Shown here: positions 24,801-39,800 of the stretch, piece after piece
Numbering within the stretch: position 1 is the stretch's first letter
How the letters are laid out: each line of letters opens with the position of its first letter
Assembly: GCA_035610835.1 (NCBI GenBank)
Contig: CM069448.1
Span: forward strand, 11,842,462-11,906,461
Direction of reading: 5' to 3'
From: Ophiura sarsii
Taxonomy: Eukaryota; Echinodermata; Ophiuroidea; Amphilepidida; Ophiuridae
DNA length: 64,000 nucleotides
Program-made: the position numbers and the translations under genes
The notes under the pieces: model-generated
The model's database searches: none
Told to the model about the DNA's origin: nothing
What the model saw: the letters and a program-made list of their open reading frames with translations, nothing else

Positions 24801-27800
24801 TATTCAGAATATTTTAGAATTTTTAAAATTCCCATGTCTTCCATAGAACCTTTTTCCTTGAATAAACTCCAGTTTGCATGTTCTCAGGTTTAAATCTCCT
24901 AGCCATTATTTTTGTCATTGAGTTGTGGATCATCTTGTTGTCCCATCTTGTTCTGTCGGGAGGGGCATTTCGATTTAAAATAGACAAATATAATGTATAC
25001 TTCATGCCGTCTTAGGGTAATTTGTGTGTAGTTGTTAAAATTACATGTTGGTAGAGGGCGTAATCAGTGGATCATACACATGACTGAGATTTTAGACCCC
25101 TCGTCTCTGTTTATAACCTCTGGGCCTCGTGCTTTGACAAAATTCCTGGGAACTGGCCTGTCAATAGTATTTTGTGATTTCTGTTTGCGTTATCCATAAT
25201 GATCTATTAATTTTAACCAAATTAATAAGGTAACAAGAAGAACCTGTTCTACAGGCAAATGGATCTCTCAGGTAGGGTGGGTTGGTCGGGCGGTGTTTTT
25301 TTCTTTTTTGTGGGTGTCTCCAAAAATTAGGTACATTTTCAGCAATTTTCAAAAAGAAAGAACAATTGAAGAAGAAATGGGTCGGTCGGGCCTGTAAGGG
25401 TTGGGTTTTTTCGTCGCCTAATTAAGCAAAATGTTAATGGAATTATGTTTCATATGCAACATAATCGTGTATACTTTGTATTAATAGGCGGTGAAATTAT
25501 TCAGAAAGAAAGCTTTGCGATAATCCGTGAGAAAGGGCGGGAACTAACTACAGGTGAGGTAGTCGTAACTGTATCTGGAAAATTGCCGTGTCGCCATCTA
25601 CTGCACGTTGCCGGACCAAGGTGGGATTCCAAGACTCGTAAGCCAAAACCTGGTGATGATCCCACGAATGAAGAAAACCTACTGTGGGACTGTGTGACCA
25701 ATGTTTTAAGAGAAGCCAACCGTTTATCACTACGAACAGTGTCCATTCCTGCCATCAGCTCAGGGGTGTATGGATTTCCAATTCACCTGTGTGCCAAAAC
25801 AGTAGTCGAGGCAACAGTGGAATTCTGCAAGAAGCACAAATCCGCCAAAATCAAAGAAGTCCGTTTCACAAATATTGATCAGAAGGCCTGCGATGCATTT
25901 CTGACCGTCTTCCGGATGCAGTTTGGTGAAGAAGACCGAAGAGACGATCGATACGTTGGAGACGATAGGTTTGATTCGGTAGAATCCAGAGATTCTGCAT
26001 CTGAAGGTAAGTTACAATTGTTAGTGTTAGCGATGGGCCAATAATGAGTTATGATGCAATCCACAGCTCCATTAACCCTAACACCGTACAGTGTGTGTGT
26101 GGTGGTGGGGGGGTGGGGGGGGGGGGGGGTCAGGAATCAAATCTAAAATGAGGCAAATATAGACCTTAAGTGGGACCCTTGACCAGGGACCATAAATGAA
26201 CATTTCAGTCCTGCTCTCAAAAAATAAATTTCCGGTATGAGAATGTTCAGGTTTAATTCTGAACTTTACAAATGTCCCAATTTGGCCTTTCAGCCATACT
26301 TTACCAATTTTCAAGGGTTTTTTCATGAATGTATTTCAGTCACAACTAATTAACATTCCATTATTGTGCATCACAGGGGCTATCAGCATTGGTTGGCGGA
26401 AGTATAAACCTATCACAAATAGTTCCTTACCGGGTGCTATCATTGTCGCTGTTCTGTCAAAACCTTGTATGTTTTTCTGGCCCTTCAGCATGTATAAAGT
26501 AACACAACGGTTATGCATAGGAACTGTCGCTTTATACATGTTCAGTTGCAAGAGCATTTTCAAAGTTTTGATAGAGGTGTTTTACCCCTTGAACATGTTT
26601 AGAGCAAACTGCACAAATGTTATACATAGGAAGTATTACTTTATACATGCTTATAAGGGCTAGATGGAGATACAAGCTTTTGACAGAACATCAACGTTAT
26701 GCCATTTTATTTGAAATCTATGAATCATAATACAAATCAGAAATATACACTTTCTTGGAAAATTTGACAACTTATTCATAAAAATCGATTGGATAATTTG
26801 AAGGTATGATAATTTGAAAGAAAAATGCATGAAATCAAATTTTCTATGGGATTGCTTTATTTTGTATGTGCACTATATTAAGCAGTGAGGTATGTGTGGC
26901 TAAATGGTTCATTTGGAATGGACTCATGCATTGTCACTCCATAAACTGGATGACTGATTTTTGAGCTAAAGCTCCCATAGAAATCCCATAGAAAATTTGA
27001 TTTGATGCCATCGACTGACCGACCCTACCTGAGAGGTCCGTTTTCCCGTAGAACAGGGTGTTTTCTTTCATCGCATAACTTCAAAAGTATCTACTAAATG
27101 TTAATGAATAATGTGCCAAATTATGTGCCCCCCCCCCCAACTTTCAGCTGTATGATACACCATTTTACAGCTCAAGCCCCACCCCATTTTGCCCTCCCCC
27201 CCCAAAAAAAAAAAAAATTGAAAATGTTGAGTTTTAATGTCACTTAAAGTTACTTAGAATTAGCTTAAAATTGGTCTGGAATGTCCAATTCAGAACAAAT
27301 CAAGCTATTTTACAATAAAAGCCAACATTTTTGTGGGCAATTCCCCCCGCCCCCCCAAATGTTTGTCTTGCCCCAATTAAATGTGTTGTGTTCCCCTTGC
27401 CCCCCACCCCCAAAAAAAGAAATGTTGAAGGAACACTTTGTATGAAGGAAAAGTACCTATTTCTTTTAATTTCAGTATATTTTACACTGTATTTCTGCTC
27501 TATATCGATCCAACAGGTTAAACCGTATGACAGAATGCATCACATTAATTTTTGCATTTTAATGGGTTCTGTGTGTTTGTGTGTATTTTTTTCTTATTGA
27601 TTTGTCTATTCATTATTTTTTATTTTTCAATAGATTCCTTTGCATCTTTTCGAGGTGCTTCTGGATTCACTGATGAACCATTGCTAACAGAGTCTACATC
27701 AATATTGGTCAAACAAGCTGGCCGTGATACCATAGCAACTAATGAAAACAAAACCATTACCATGAAAAAGGGCGATCTTGCAGCTGAGAATGTAAGTACC

Positions 27801-30800
27801 TATGTTTTGCGATGGCTATGGGTTCTAAAAATGTGGGTCAAAACCCAGTGGGGGTGTTGTGGCTTCCTATTTAGAAAAGGGGTCAAGGCTTTAATATTTG
27901 CCTAAAGAAATGAAAATACAAACTGCATCATAAACAAATGGAACACATTGGCTACTTCTATGTAGATTGAACATCAATTTATAGAAACTATATATGAAGA
28001 GATATTTTCAAAATGCAATGTTGACATTGTCTCTAGGGCGGATCAAACAGTTTTGTCACTTGGCCCATGTTTCTGAAGATGAACATACAATTTCAAAAAC
28101 TACAATCACACTCCTTGAAGAAGTGTCCCTTGGCGTACATACACTGTTGCATCCTTTGGTGACAGAACTTACTTATCCGCCCTCTTAGTTTTGGGTGATT
28201 TTTTCAGCTTGTATGTTACTACGATGCTGTGTGCATTTATTACCACCATGCGATAGCGTTTGCATCCATGCAATCAGGGCATCATTTTGGCAGTGGCTTT
28301 GAAAAAAAGGGTCGGCTAAAAACTAAATTGTCACTGCTACGCAGATGATACACAGATTTATGTGTCCATAAAACCTGTGCAAGCAGATGTTGACTCTGCG
28401 CTTTACAGAATTGAAAGCTGCGTTGGTGATATCAGAACATGGATGAATCAACATTTCCTGAAGTTACACGACTCAAAGACAGAATGTATGATCCCAGGAT
28501 CCAAACAGCAAAATCACAAAGGTTATATTGAACAGGTTAGAGTGGGTGAATGTACACAACTTGGCGGTCTTGTTTGACTCAAATCGAACAATGGACTGTC
28601 ATGTGACATCAGTATCAAAGGCTGCTTTCTGCTCAATCCGAAATGTTGGTAGAACATCTTATTCATAAACATCTTAAGGGATGCAGCTGAAACCATCATT
28701 CATGCATTTGTCACATCTATATGGAATTAAAATCAGGGCTGGAAATAGCACCCGTCCGCCTGCCATAGCAGGTAACTTTTGCATTGGGCGGGTGAAGATA
28801 CAAAAGTACCCGTCCGACTGGCAGGTAAACATTTTCAACTCGCAGTGTAAGTGTGTTACACTGGCTGGTGGAATTCCTGTAGGGCAGGTATTTTTCATGA
28901 GCTATCTGCCTGAATGGCTGTTGAAAAATATCTGAAGATCCAGCCCTGATTTCAATTTCACAGTGATTGCAGAATACAGCCGCCCAGATTATTACATATA
29001 CTAAGAGAACAGATCATATTTAACCCCTGTATTAGCAGATTTTTTAAACAAATTACAGGCAGTCTCTTAATTTATTTATATTTTTCATATACAGGTTGAT
29101 GTGATTGTTAACACAACAAGTAGTAGCCTGCAGTTGAGTGCAGGGGGCGTTTCCAAAGCCATCTTGGTGGCAGCAGGGGCTGCGCTCCAGCAAGAATGTC
29201 AGAATGGATTGGCTCAGAGTGGACAGACGGCTTTAGGACCGGGAGGTATATTGGAGACGGGACCGGCTGCATTGAAATGCAAAACGGTGTATCATACAGT
29301 TTGCGAACATTACCAGGGACCTAGCTCTGAAGCTGTGAGTCAGTTATGTTATCACAAAATAATGCTACTGATTGTTGGATGTCCTGGGTGCAAATCCCTG
29401 GTCATGATTATTTTAATGCTATTCAGAACTACAAATTACCACAGCCACTCTTTACTAATATTCTTTGCTTACGCAATCTTATATTATCAAGAATTACATT
29501 ACTGATCTGTTGATGTCCTGGGTTATTTTTCAATTCCCTGGAAAGGATTATTTTAATGTTATTGAGTACTACCAATTACAACAGCCACTTATTCCTGGTA
29601 ACCTTTGTGCAATCATGGATATGTATGCGCTTGAAAAAAATATTTATTAAAGCATATCTCGCATGGAGAAACACCTATACTCTATTTGTCTTCCTCTGGA
29701 CAGTGACATAATTATGCAGGGGCAGCTTTTATGTTTGTGTATGTATCTTCAATCTGCATTTAGTAGAATATGCAATCGTACATCACTGTCTTGTGATTGA
29801 TAAATGTACTATATCAAGGACTCCTATGCTAGGGACTTTGAGTTCCAGACCTGTGCCAGCTGCAGAACAGGTGTGTTCTCACTGATAGTTGAATTCCCAT
29901 AACGTTGTGCTGGGCCTTAGGGTTTTACATAATAAGTGATCACCCAGTATTCTTTATAAAAATGTTTGATCTTTTTTATCCCCTTTTTCAAAGATATTAA
30001 GCACGTTAGTGATGACGGTCCTACAACAAGCCGATCAAGCAGGCTACCAATCGATCTCACTGCCAGCCATTGGCACAGGCAACCTGCGATTTCCTCACAA
30101 TGTCGCGGCTAAACTGATGTATGAAGCAGCTATCAAATTCAGCCAGCAAAATACACAGGGATCGCTGGTTGACATTCGTTTTGTAGTGTATCATAGAGAT
30201 AGACCTACAATTCAGGTAAGATTGAACAGAAATATGCATCCTTTTTATAAACCTGGCCTACTAACCATACCCAATCATACAGTCTATCTCATTATGCAAT
30301 CAGGTTGTGAGTGGGATACGCGATCCTCTTAGCATGATGCACGATCGCCTGGACTCTCACTGCGGGTGCCTGGGTTTGAGCACCAGACCCCATTTCTCTA
30401 TCATTATTTGTCCCATGTTTCTCCCATGTTAGCTTTATTTCTCCAAACCACCCATCATGGTTAACGTTACTATGATTATTTTACACTGTATGCCTATCCT
30501 AAAGTATGTTGCATTTGTAGTCAAATTTTATTTCATTAATTCCTAATTTGCGTACTCGCTTATGTGTTTGGTACTAAAGGTCAGATAGACTCCAACTATT
30601 GCTTTTTAAATCACTCTATTCATAATACACTTTTTGATGTCCTTCCCTTTAAGTCTTATGTCCTCTCCTAGAGGTTGGGTGTAGTCTGTAGTTTTAAGGG
30701 GCCTGTCTGCTTAATCTTATCTTATTTTTTGTTTGGGTTGCTATGGCACGGAAGGCAGTTTCATTAATACTCATTTCAATATGAACATACTGCTCATTTT

Positions 30801-33800
30801 TGCTGATGTCACTCACGAAATCACGAAAAGCAGCCTTTATGCCCATCATATTTATATTGTGACTGTTTATAGAGCTTTATAGCTGAGGAGCACACATGAT
30901 ATTGAATAACATTGAAATCATAAAATCAGCGTTATATTAGAGTTTTCTGGACAGCATGTATGATCATCAGTAATCATCAACAAATCAATATAAGTACATG
31001 TCATATCATGTTTTAAATCATCGGAACTGTAAATATTATATAATAATGTGACATCAAGATGAACAGGTGGGAATTCTTTCCGCCCAAATCCATGGGTCAT
31101 AGAAAGAAATCGATTTTTAAAAAAAAAAAATTACATCTTGTTTTAGAATGATCATTTATGTATGCCCTGTTTACATTAACTTTTGGAACTTAATGGAAAT
31201 TGATTGTTTTAAATTAATAATTTTAAATGTTAAGGATTTCAAAATGAACTTTGTTTTGATGAATTTGTCAAACATAATTGAATCCATAATCCTAACATCT
31301 AACATTCTATTCCCCCGTCTCTATGCAATAGGCCTTCGAGGCTGAGATGCAGAGCTTGTTACAACAGGGCTTACCAAATACAGGGGGAGCGTCTGGGGGA
31401 GTGAGTAAAGCACCCGCAAGAAAGCTGAGGCAATCTGCAGCATCTTCTGAAGACCGCCCTCGTGCGGACTCATCTGGTATGTGACTTTTATAAATCTGAC
31501 CCCCTGAACAGCTACTAGAAGTCTATGATGGCAGGCCCTGCTACATGAGTTGTTGCTGGCGATACGTATATGCTTGGCGCTGTATGCCAGTTAGATAATT
31601 AGGAACACTAAATATGAAATAGGAATTGTGGTTAAATTATCTAATACAGCATCCTATATTTAAATGGTAGTGAAGTTCATTTAAAAAGTTTTAAAAGTTT
31701 ATAAGGCTTTAAACATAGTTAAATTGGTAGTTAATTGTATTACAGGCATGATGCCATTGTTATCCATAATATCTTCTCATTTTTAATTGACAATTTTATA
31801 AGTGTTGCATATAAGTATATGTGTCGACCGTAGAAATGAAAGATTTTGGATTTGCTGTCGTGATATGAACCAATTGGTGCAGCCCAAAGATCCCCTTTTC
31901 ATGCATTTTCCCTAACATTTTTCATGCGGCTATTAGTGTTACCATATATACAAAACAGATCATTTCAGAAACCTTTCCCATCTTTCAAAGTCTATCTCAG
32001 GGATTACTGAACCATTACTAGGCATGTTTGTACTTATTTTAATGCATAACATATGTTTATTCTAAATATGGAAATGAAATTCAATAATGTTTATAACATT
32101 TAGTGAAATTTTGGAACTGTTGTCTGCAGATGACTGTCGCATGGAAAAGAATACCCTTTACAGCATGCTCAGTTCTCCAAGCACCCCTGTTTCAACTAAA
32201 CATCACAAATATTCAGTTCCATAACCTCAAATTTGACTAAAATTCAGTTCCACAGCAAGCAGAATGTTACATGAATTCAGTTCTTCAAGATCCCTCAATT
32301 TAGCAATTTGTCAGTTCCCAAGGCCCCTGTGTCCAACAATACATGCTGCACACACCACTAAAATGTTTATTGTTCTTTGTTATCAATAGGTGCTAGATCC
32401 TTTGAGGGTTTCCGTCAATCAGAGTATGGTACCACAGAAATGAAGATAGGACCCATTCGTGTTCAACTCGGTCAAGGGGACTTGACTAGAGAAAGCACCG
32501 AAGTCATCGTAAATAGTGTAGGGCAAAACCTTGATCTTGGAGGTACGAACAATAAATGAAATACTTTTTACCAACAGCTTGTAACACTCTAAGTGTATTT
32601 GGTTTTTGATATGTTTTATTAATGCATGCGTTGATTCAATAGAAATAATAAAAATCAATGAACAGTGCTGAAGCGTGAATACTGGGGAGTGCTATTGAAA
32701 GTGCATCAACATTTGCACAAGTGCATTGATTTTTTCTGGCATTTCTCATGTGATGCAATCAGGCAAAATGAGTCTGAAGTCGAAATTATCACAATATTAG
32801 TTACCGATGTGATTTTGTTGGGTATTTGCAATGTAACATGTTGCAGAAACCCCCTTTTTAAAGGGATACTTAATCTAAAGATACTAATAATTGAAGAGGG
32901 TAAATTTTCCCAGTCAGAGGGTTTAAAAGTACTACAATTGAAGCCTTGTGGATAGATACTTTAGTGATGAAACACTAGAAAACAAAAGAATGTCTACCCT
33001 TTGTTTGATTATATCTCAAAATTAATATTGGCAACTTCCAACTCATTTTGCTTCATCACATACACATGTATTGAACCAAGTCATACATGAAAATACCTAT
33101 CAAAATGTACATTTTTTTGTTCACAACTTCACAACAAATTTAATAACCTGCAGCAAAAATAGGTGAACCTGTGCCATGTGAACGACAAAACAAAGTGGGT
33201 AGTGCGCCACAACCATTATTTTTTGTTTTATATAACAATATCTTGTAATTAATTTCAATTAATGTGAGAGTATAAAACTATTTACTGTTCATGAGGGAAA
33301 TAGTGCAAAATAGCTCCCCGAGGTGACTGAGGACCGTGGGCATATTATTTCCCTGTGCCCAGTACACGATGGACGCTTGTGAATAAAGTTTGCGTAGCTG
33401 CGTAACTGTCAACTATTGTATTTGAAATACCTGTCCCCGCGTACTAGTGTTACCAATCGGACATGTTTGATTAGGGGCTGACATACATATTCATGTGGTA
33501 ATGATTCTTGGATAGACACTTTTTTGTTTCATATCGCTTCTGTTCCTTTTTCCAGGTCCTGTATCAAAAGCTATTATTAAAGAGGGTGGAAATCATATCA
33601 AAGCAGAAATTGACAGAATAAGGAAAAAAGGTAATCATAATAGGTAGACAAGATTGTTTTCTTATTCATATAGAACGTCTCATAAGTATGGCAATCCTGG
33701 CATAGTTTTTCGATATTTGGTTTTTGTAAATGTTTAAAAAGACTAGGAGACTCCATCCCCAATTTTCTATGTTTTGACCAAGTGACTAAAGCTTAAGTCA

Positions 33801-36800
33801 TAGACCAATGTCTTGAGTCATTTTTGTCAAGTCGAGTCAATTTCGCTGTCGGACTAGTTTAAAACTGTCAAGCTCTCGTCAGGATTAGCTACGACTTCTT
33901 CAGGACCAAATTAATATAAGCAAAACATAGAGAATTGCCACTTCTCTATATGTTATCATCATTTGGGTTGCCCCTTTGCCCGATGATTTGAGAATAGGTA
34001 GCCTTTTTTCCTACTTACACAATGGTGGCTCTGAAAAGAGCTTTAAAAATAAATGTATTATATTATAGGTGCCCTCTTTCTTACGCGAGAAAGATGAGTG
34101 GCTTTGAATAGAGCTGTTCAGTCCAATTAGTTAAGAAAAACAAAGAAAAAGTGTTTGATAAGTGACTAAAGCTCAGTTCACAAATCAAGTTGGTGCTTTT
34201 CTAAAATTACATCAAGTCAATCTAGTAACTTAAGGGGGCTGTGCACCTTCAGGTACAGCCTCCGTAAAACTGCCGTAACTTCTTCATTATTCATTTAATC
34301 TATATGAAAGTATACATTTTTTTGCAGGAAAGGGTTCAATGAATCCAACCATGATCATGAAATTGAGCATTTTGGAAAAAATTATAAAAAACACGTTTTT
34401 TGCCCCATTTTAGGTTTGGAAAAGATAACTCAAAATATATTTTGTCAAATTTTGTCATACTAGTTTTATTATATTCCTCATACAATTCCCTAGGAATAGT
34501 TTTGTGTTTTTTTGAAAATATTTATTATTTTTTGAATTAGAGACCAAAAAGTGCCAAAAAATGTGATTTTCACGATTTTGGAGGTAAAAAATCACGTTTT
34601 TGAAAGATAACTCAAAATATATTTTGTCAAATTTTGTCATACTAGTTTTATTATATTCCTCATACAATTCCCTAGGAATCATTTTTTTTGTTTTTTGAAA
34701 ACATTTATTATTTTTTGAATTAGCGACCAAAAAGTGCTAAAAACCGTGATTTTCACGATTTTGGAGGTAAATAATCACGTTTTTGAAAGATAACTTTAAA
34801 TATATTTTGTCAAATTTTGTCATACTAGTTTTATTATATTCCTCATACAATTCCCTAGGAATCATTTTTTTGGCACTTTTTGGTCTCTAATTCAAAAAAT
34901 AATAAATGTTTTCAACAACAACAAAAAGATTCCTAGGGAATTGTATGAGGAATATAATAAAACTAGTATGACAAAATTTGACAAAATATATTTTGAGTTA
35001 TCTTTTCCAAATCTAAAATGGGTCAAAAAACGTGTTTTTTATAATTTTCTCCAAAATGGTCAATTTCATGATCATAGTTGGATTCATTGAACCCTTTCCT
35101 GCAAAACAATGTATACTTTTATCTAGATTAAATGAATAATGAAGAAGTTACGGCAGTTTTACGGAGGCTATACGAAGGTGCACAGCCTTAAGTCACTGAT
35201 ATAATTCATGTCATATAAAGTCACACTGAACATGTACTATATGCCGTATGTACTGATATGGAACCACGTCATGTTCAGATCACTTCCTACAAGTAGTACA
35301 GGCTTGATTCTATTCATTTTGTTTGCCATATTTGGTTTAAACTCAACTTAAACAAGTCAGTTTAGCACCAGGCTCAATTCAAGTCTTTGGAAAAGTGACT
35401 AAAATTGTCACATCTTCTGAACCTTTTGGACGCAGCTTGCAGAAACTTAACTTCCATTGTAACCACTTAAATAATCAGTATGTTTCTATTCAAACTAGCC
35501 TTCAACATAACCTCTAATATCCTAGAAATACTGGACTTATTTTAGTATAACAGAAATATTTTGATGGGGGTGTTTCTATTAAACCCAGTTATTACCTACT
35601 AATTATTGCGTATGTGTTGTTTCTAGATGAATTGGAAGAATCAATGCATACACGCTGATGTTGATGTGTGAATAGTGGCACGAACCCGTAGGTGGAGTGC
35701 TATTGAGAGCATATCAACATTTGTACAAGTGCATTGATATGTCTAATTTTTTGAGAAACAAAACATATGCATGTAATGACCTAATTCATACATGCCAATA
35801 CAAAACAAAATTTACAATTTTGTGCATATTATTTTTAATCTCTTTAATATTAAACAAGATTTATAAATTGGCGAACTGCTGAATGAACAACAAATCAAAA
35901 CAATACACACCACATATTTTCCTTTCCTGCTTTTTGATTGGTTCGTAACTATTAAGAGTGTATGAATAACCACCAATAAACCACCTTTTGCATTTTTGAA
36001 TTGAATGAAAACACGCTTGTATAATATCAAGTGATATCAGAGAAAAAATGTATAGGGAATATGTTGGCAATCTACGTGCATTTCATCTTTGAAGTTAAAC
36101 TATGTAAAGTACAAAAATTCATTATTACGAGTAAACATTAACTTAATTACAATCTCTTTTCCGACATTTGCAATAGGTGGACGATATGTAAATGAAGGCG
36201 TCGTAAAAACCGGTGCTGGAACATTAAACTGCAACATGATCATTCATGTAGCTACTCCTCCCAACAACCTGGATCAACTTAAGGATAAAGTCTACAAGGC
36301 CCTAAAGCTAGCAGAAAAGGAAAAGTGCAAATCGATCGCCTTTCCGGCTTTAGGAACAGGTAGAAACAAAACTAATTCATTCTGTATTTCAAATGTTACT
36401 CTTATGGTTAATTTGAGCCCTAACCTCCAATAAGGATTATATTGGGCATTCGTACATGCATATTTGTTTTCATTTTTCAAATTTAAAACAAAAAACTATT
36501 TAAGGACAACTTAACCCTTTCGTTTATGCCAAATTTACAAGTCTAATATGGTTATACAGACTGAAGTTTTGTTCCAGTTATTGTATTGAATAATAATTTT
36601 CATCGGAACAAGAAAAACCATTTCCTATCTAAGTCTACTACGATTCCATTCTGATATTGCTGATATTTGCTCAATGTCTTTTTACAGGTTGGCTTAATCA
36701 AAAATGCGAAACCATCAGGTTTCTCAAATCACCCTGCTTTATTCAGAATTTTACAAACAGTGCTTGAATGTTGAAGTCGAGATTCAAATGTAGTTTCTTA

Positions 36801-39800
36801 TACTGTACCAGATTATTCAGAGCAACTATGGGTACCCACCTCTGTTTAAGTAGGAGAGCTATTATACATCCTTGAGGTCGAATGAAATCAAGTCTGAAAG
36901 AGGAATGAGTCTCAACACCCTTTAAAATATACCTACCCCAAGTATGGTTGTGAGCCACTTCTCCACCCCTTTGTGGGGCTCCCAGACCCCAGACATGACA
37001 ACATATCTGAGATTCAAATATAATTTTTCCTTTTTGACAAGAGTATTCAGACTGTTCCAAAGAATTCTGAAAACTGATTGTGGTCACAGTCAAGATATAT
37101 ATATATAAACTTGCTCAAATAATAATGGAGTGTGTTTATTATCAACAGGGAATATTGGAGGTGACCCGGCCACAGCAGCTAGCGCCCTTCTGGATGCCAT
37201 TGGAGAGTTTGCTTGCCGTGAAAAAGTTGAAAATTTGCTGCTTATCAAACTGACTATCTTCCAACCGACAATGTTGTTTGTGTTTCAATCCACAATGAAC
37301 GGCAAGGAAGGCCATTCTTATAAAGCTGAAAGGTCTATCTTTCAGCGTGGTGCTGGTAAGTTTATCTTAAGTTTGTCATTATTGTCAATTGTAAACACTG
37401 TGGTGTGGTAAACGGCTTTATTATTACACATTGCATGCGTGGGCGTGTGATGGCACAAAACAATATCAAAAGGTTAAATTTGAACTTTTCCTATACATGA
37501 GGTGAAGCCGAGTGAAATTTGACCGAGTGATATTGTTTTACCGTTGCACAAACAAAAGGCATGCAATATTGGTTTTATACAATCCATTTTCAGCCATGTG
37601 ATAGTTAAAAAATACATCATGGTTCATTTCGGGGAAAGTAGTGCAAACTACTGGTCCCTTGGTGACTGATAACCGTGGAGGAAGGTAGTCACCATTCATT
37701 CAACACCAAGGGACCAGTAGTTTGCACTACTTTCCCAATATTAGCCATGTTGTATTTGTTTCATTACTATACTCATACATATTTCATCGTCAAAACTTAA
37801 CAGAAAATGGAAAAAAAGTTTACTTTTACGGTGCTCCGCATATTTTGCCTACACTACAGACTTTTACAGTATGTGTAGTGAGCAAGGCAGACTCAATACC
37901 TGTGGTAGAAGAATTATATCACGAAAACCGTTTCCAATAATTGCGGAACACCTTCAGGGATTTTTGTATTATTACATACTTTGTCGATGCCGCATCTTAG
38001 TTATCCAAAAGAAGCCCCAAATATGTGACGCGATCAAGAGGAATGAGTCGGATGTCGACCCTGGTCGAAAATGAGTTTTTAATACAGTTTTAAAAAAGAC
38101 ACCTACAGCTTTCAGAAACTGAAAACCCCATGTCGATACGACGTTTTGTTCCAAAGTTATGTCAAATTGTATACATGAATTTCCATCAAAACTTATGTAA
38201 GCCGCCATTTTGAATTGGCAATATCTAAATTTGGGATTCCCCGACATCCGACTCATTCCTCTTGATCGCGTCACATATTGGTCTGTTAGTTAGCGAATCT
38301 CATCAGCAGGTGTTTAGCAGACATTGCCATCAGCATTGTTGTCAAGTTCGCCAGGCAGATTTTCAACCTCTTACTTGGCGGCGACGTCAATAATTGCGTA
38401 CTATTCATAGGCTCTAGAATTATTTCGGGGTACCATGTTGATTTGAGGGAAGTATTCAAAAATCCCACACGTTCGGTAGTAGTGTAAAAACAAACACGCA
38501 TTTAGCAGGGTTTTTTTATTTATCCGACTTTGTTAAAAATGAACCAATCAAAAAGAGGATACCCTTATCAATATGTATGAGTTGTAATAATAAAAACTAT
38601 CACACGGCTGGAATCAGACCTATAATTGCATTATATATTATTTTGGATGATATTTGTTGGCGCATCAAGTCTTGTCTACTTCTACTATAGAAAATGTGAG
38701 ATTTTGGCCAAATCTGACAATGTGGAACAGTATTCTATTGATAACTGGGTTTATAACATTTATGTAATGCTTCTGAAAATATGAGGAAAAGATGGTTACA
38801 CGCCTATTTTCTATTTTATTTATATTTTAGTAAAAAATACCCAGAAACTGTCCACTCCTTTACAACCCTATATTTTACCAATTATTTTGTTCTAAAAATA
38901 GGTTAAGCCAACAAAATATACCTTATCACATTATGTGTCATATTTTTGGTTTTACTGATATATATGAGCACAGCATGTGCAAATGTGCAACACTGATACA
39001 TTCATATTTTGAAAGTCTAAAAACAATTGATACAAAACCTGTTTTACTATTGTTCTGTTGTCTAGTGAAGGCCAGTTTTTGCCGCCTGAAACTTTTTACC
39101 ACAACTATTCAGATAATGCCCATGGAAACTTGAGCAAAATTAAAAAATCATTTCTAATTCTCATTGGACCACTTTGTATGTTCATAATCTGCAGTAATGC
39201 CACATTGCGCTTTATCTATTATTTTATCATTTTCAGATTTGGTTAAATGGGCATGGTCCAAGGCAACCATCAGCGATGCACCCATTGGTAGACGTTTGAT
39301 GCTTGGCGATAGTGAATCAAGAGAGACAGATGTAGATGCTGCCATGGAGACTATGATTCTTCACATATTTGCTGGAAATAGTCGTAATCTTCAACAGGCT
39401 AAAGACAAAATTGAAGAATTCATAGAAGAGGAATTCAGCAGAGATGTACGTATATCATGCCTGCAAGGGGTGGGGGGCACTCATGTGTAAACATTTTAAG
39501 CATGTGAATGCCTTCTCAGAAACCACCCTTAGGCCCCAAAAAATGTATTTGTTTGTCCATTTCCGACCTATCCTAATTTTTGGAAAACTGACCAAAAAGT
39601 TTTTACTGTACAAATGAAATTCTGGAAATTCCGGGAAAAGGTTTTTCTTTTTTCAGAATTTTGCATTCCAGAAATACACTAACATATTTTGAACTATTTC
39701 TTTACTCTTCTAAACTGTAAACATGAATGAAGTGATTTAAAAGTAAAATATTCCAATTCATATTTTGTAGCAACTATTATACATCTTTTGAATATAATTT

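Larger units (their letters stand above)
27792..29094. other. Intron with retroelement fragments
   Basis: Contains a CR1-like fragment (28330-28730) directly followed by a hAT-type MITE (28734-28948). The rest is unremarkable. Confidence 0.6.
37356..39236. other. Intron with hairpin, possible extra exon and MITE
   Basis: Holds the 33-bp-arm hairpin at 37632-37736, a candidate alternative exon at 37804-37939 and a MITE at 38021-38278. Nothing was recognised in 38280-39236. Confidence 0.6.
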
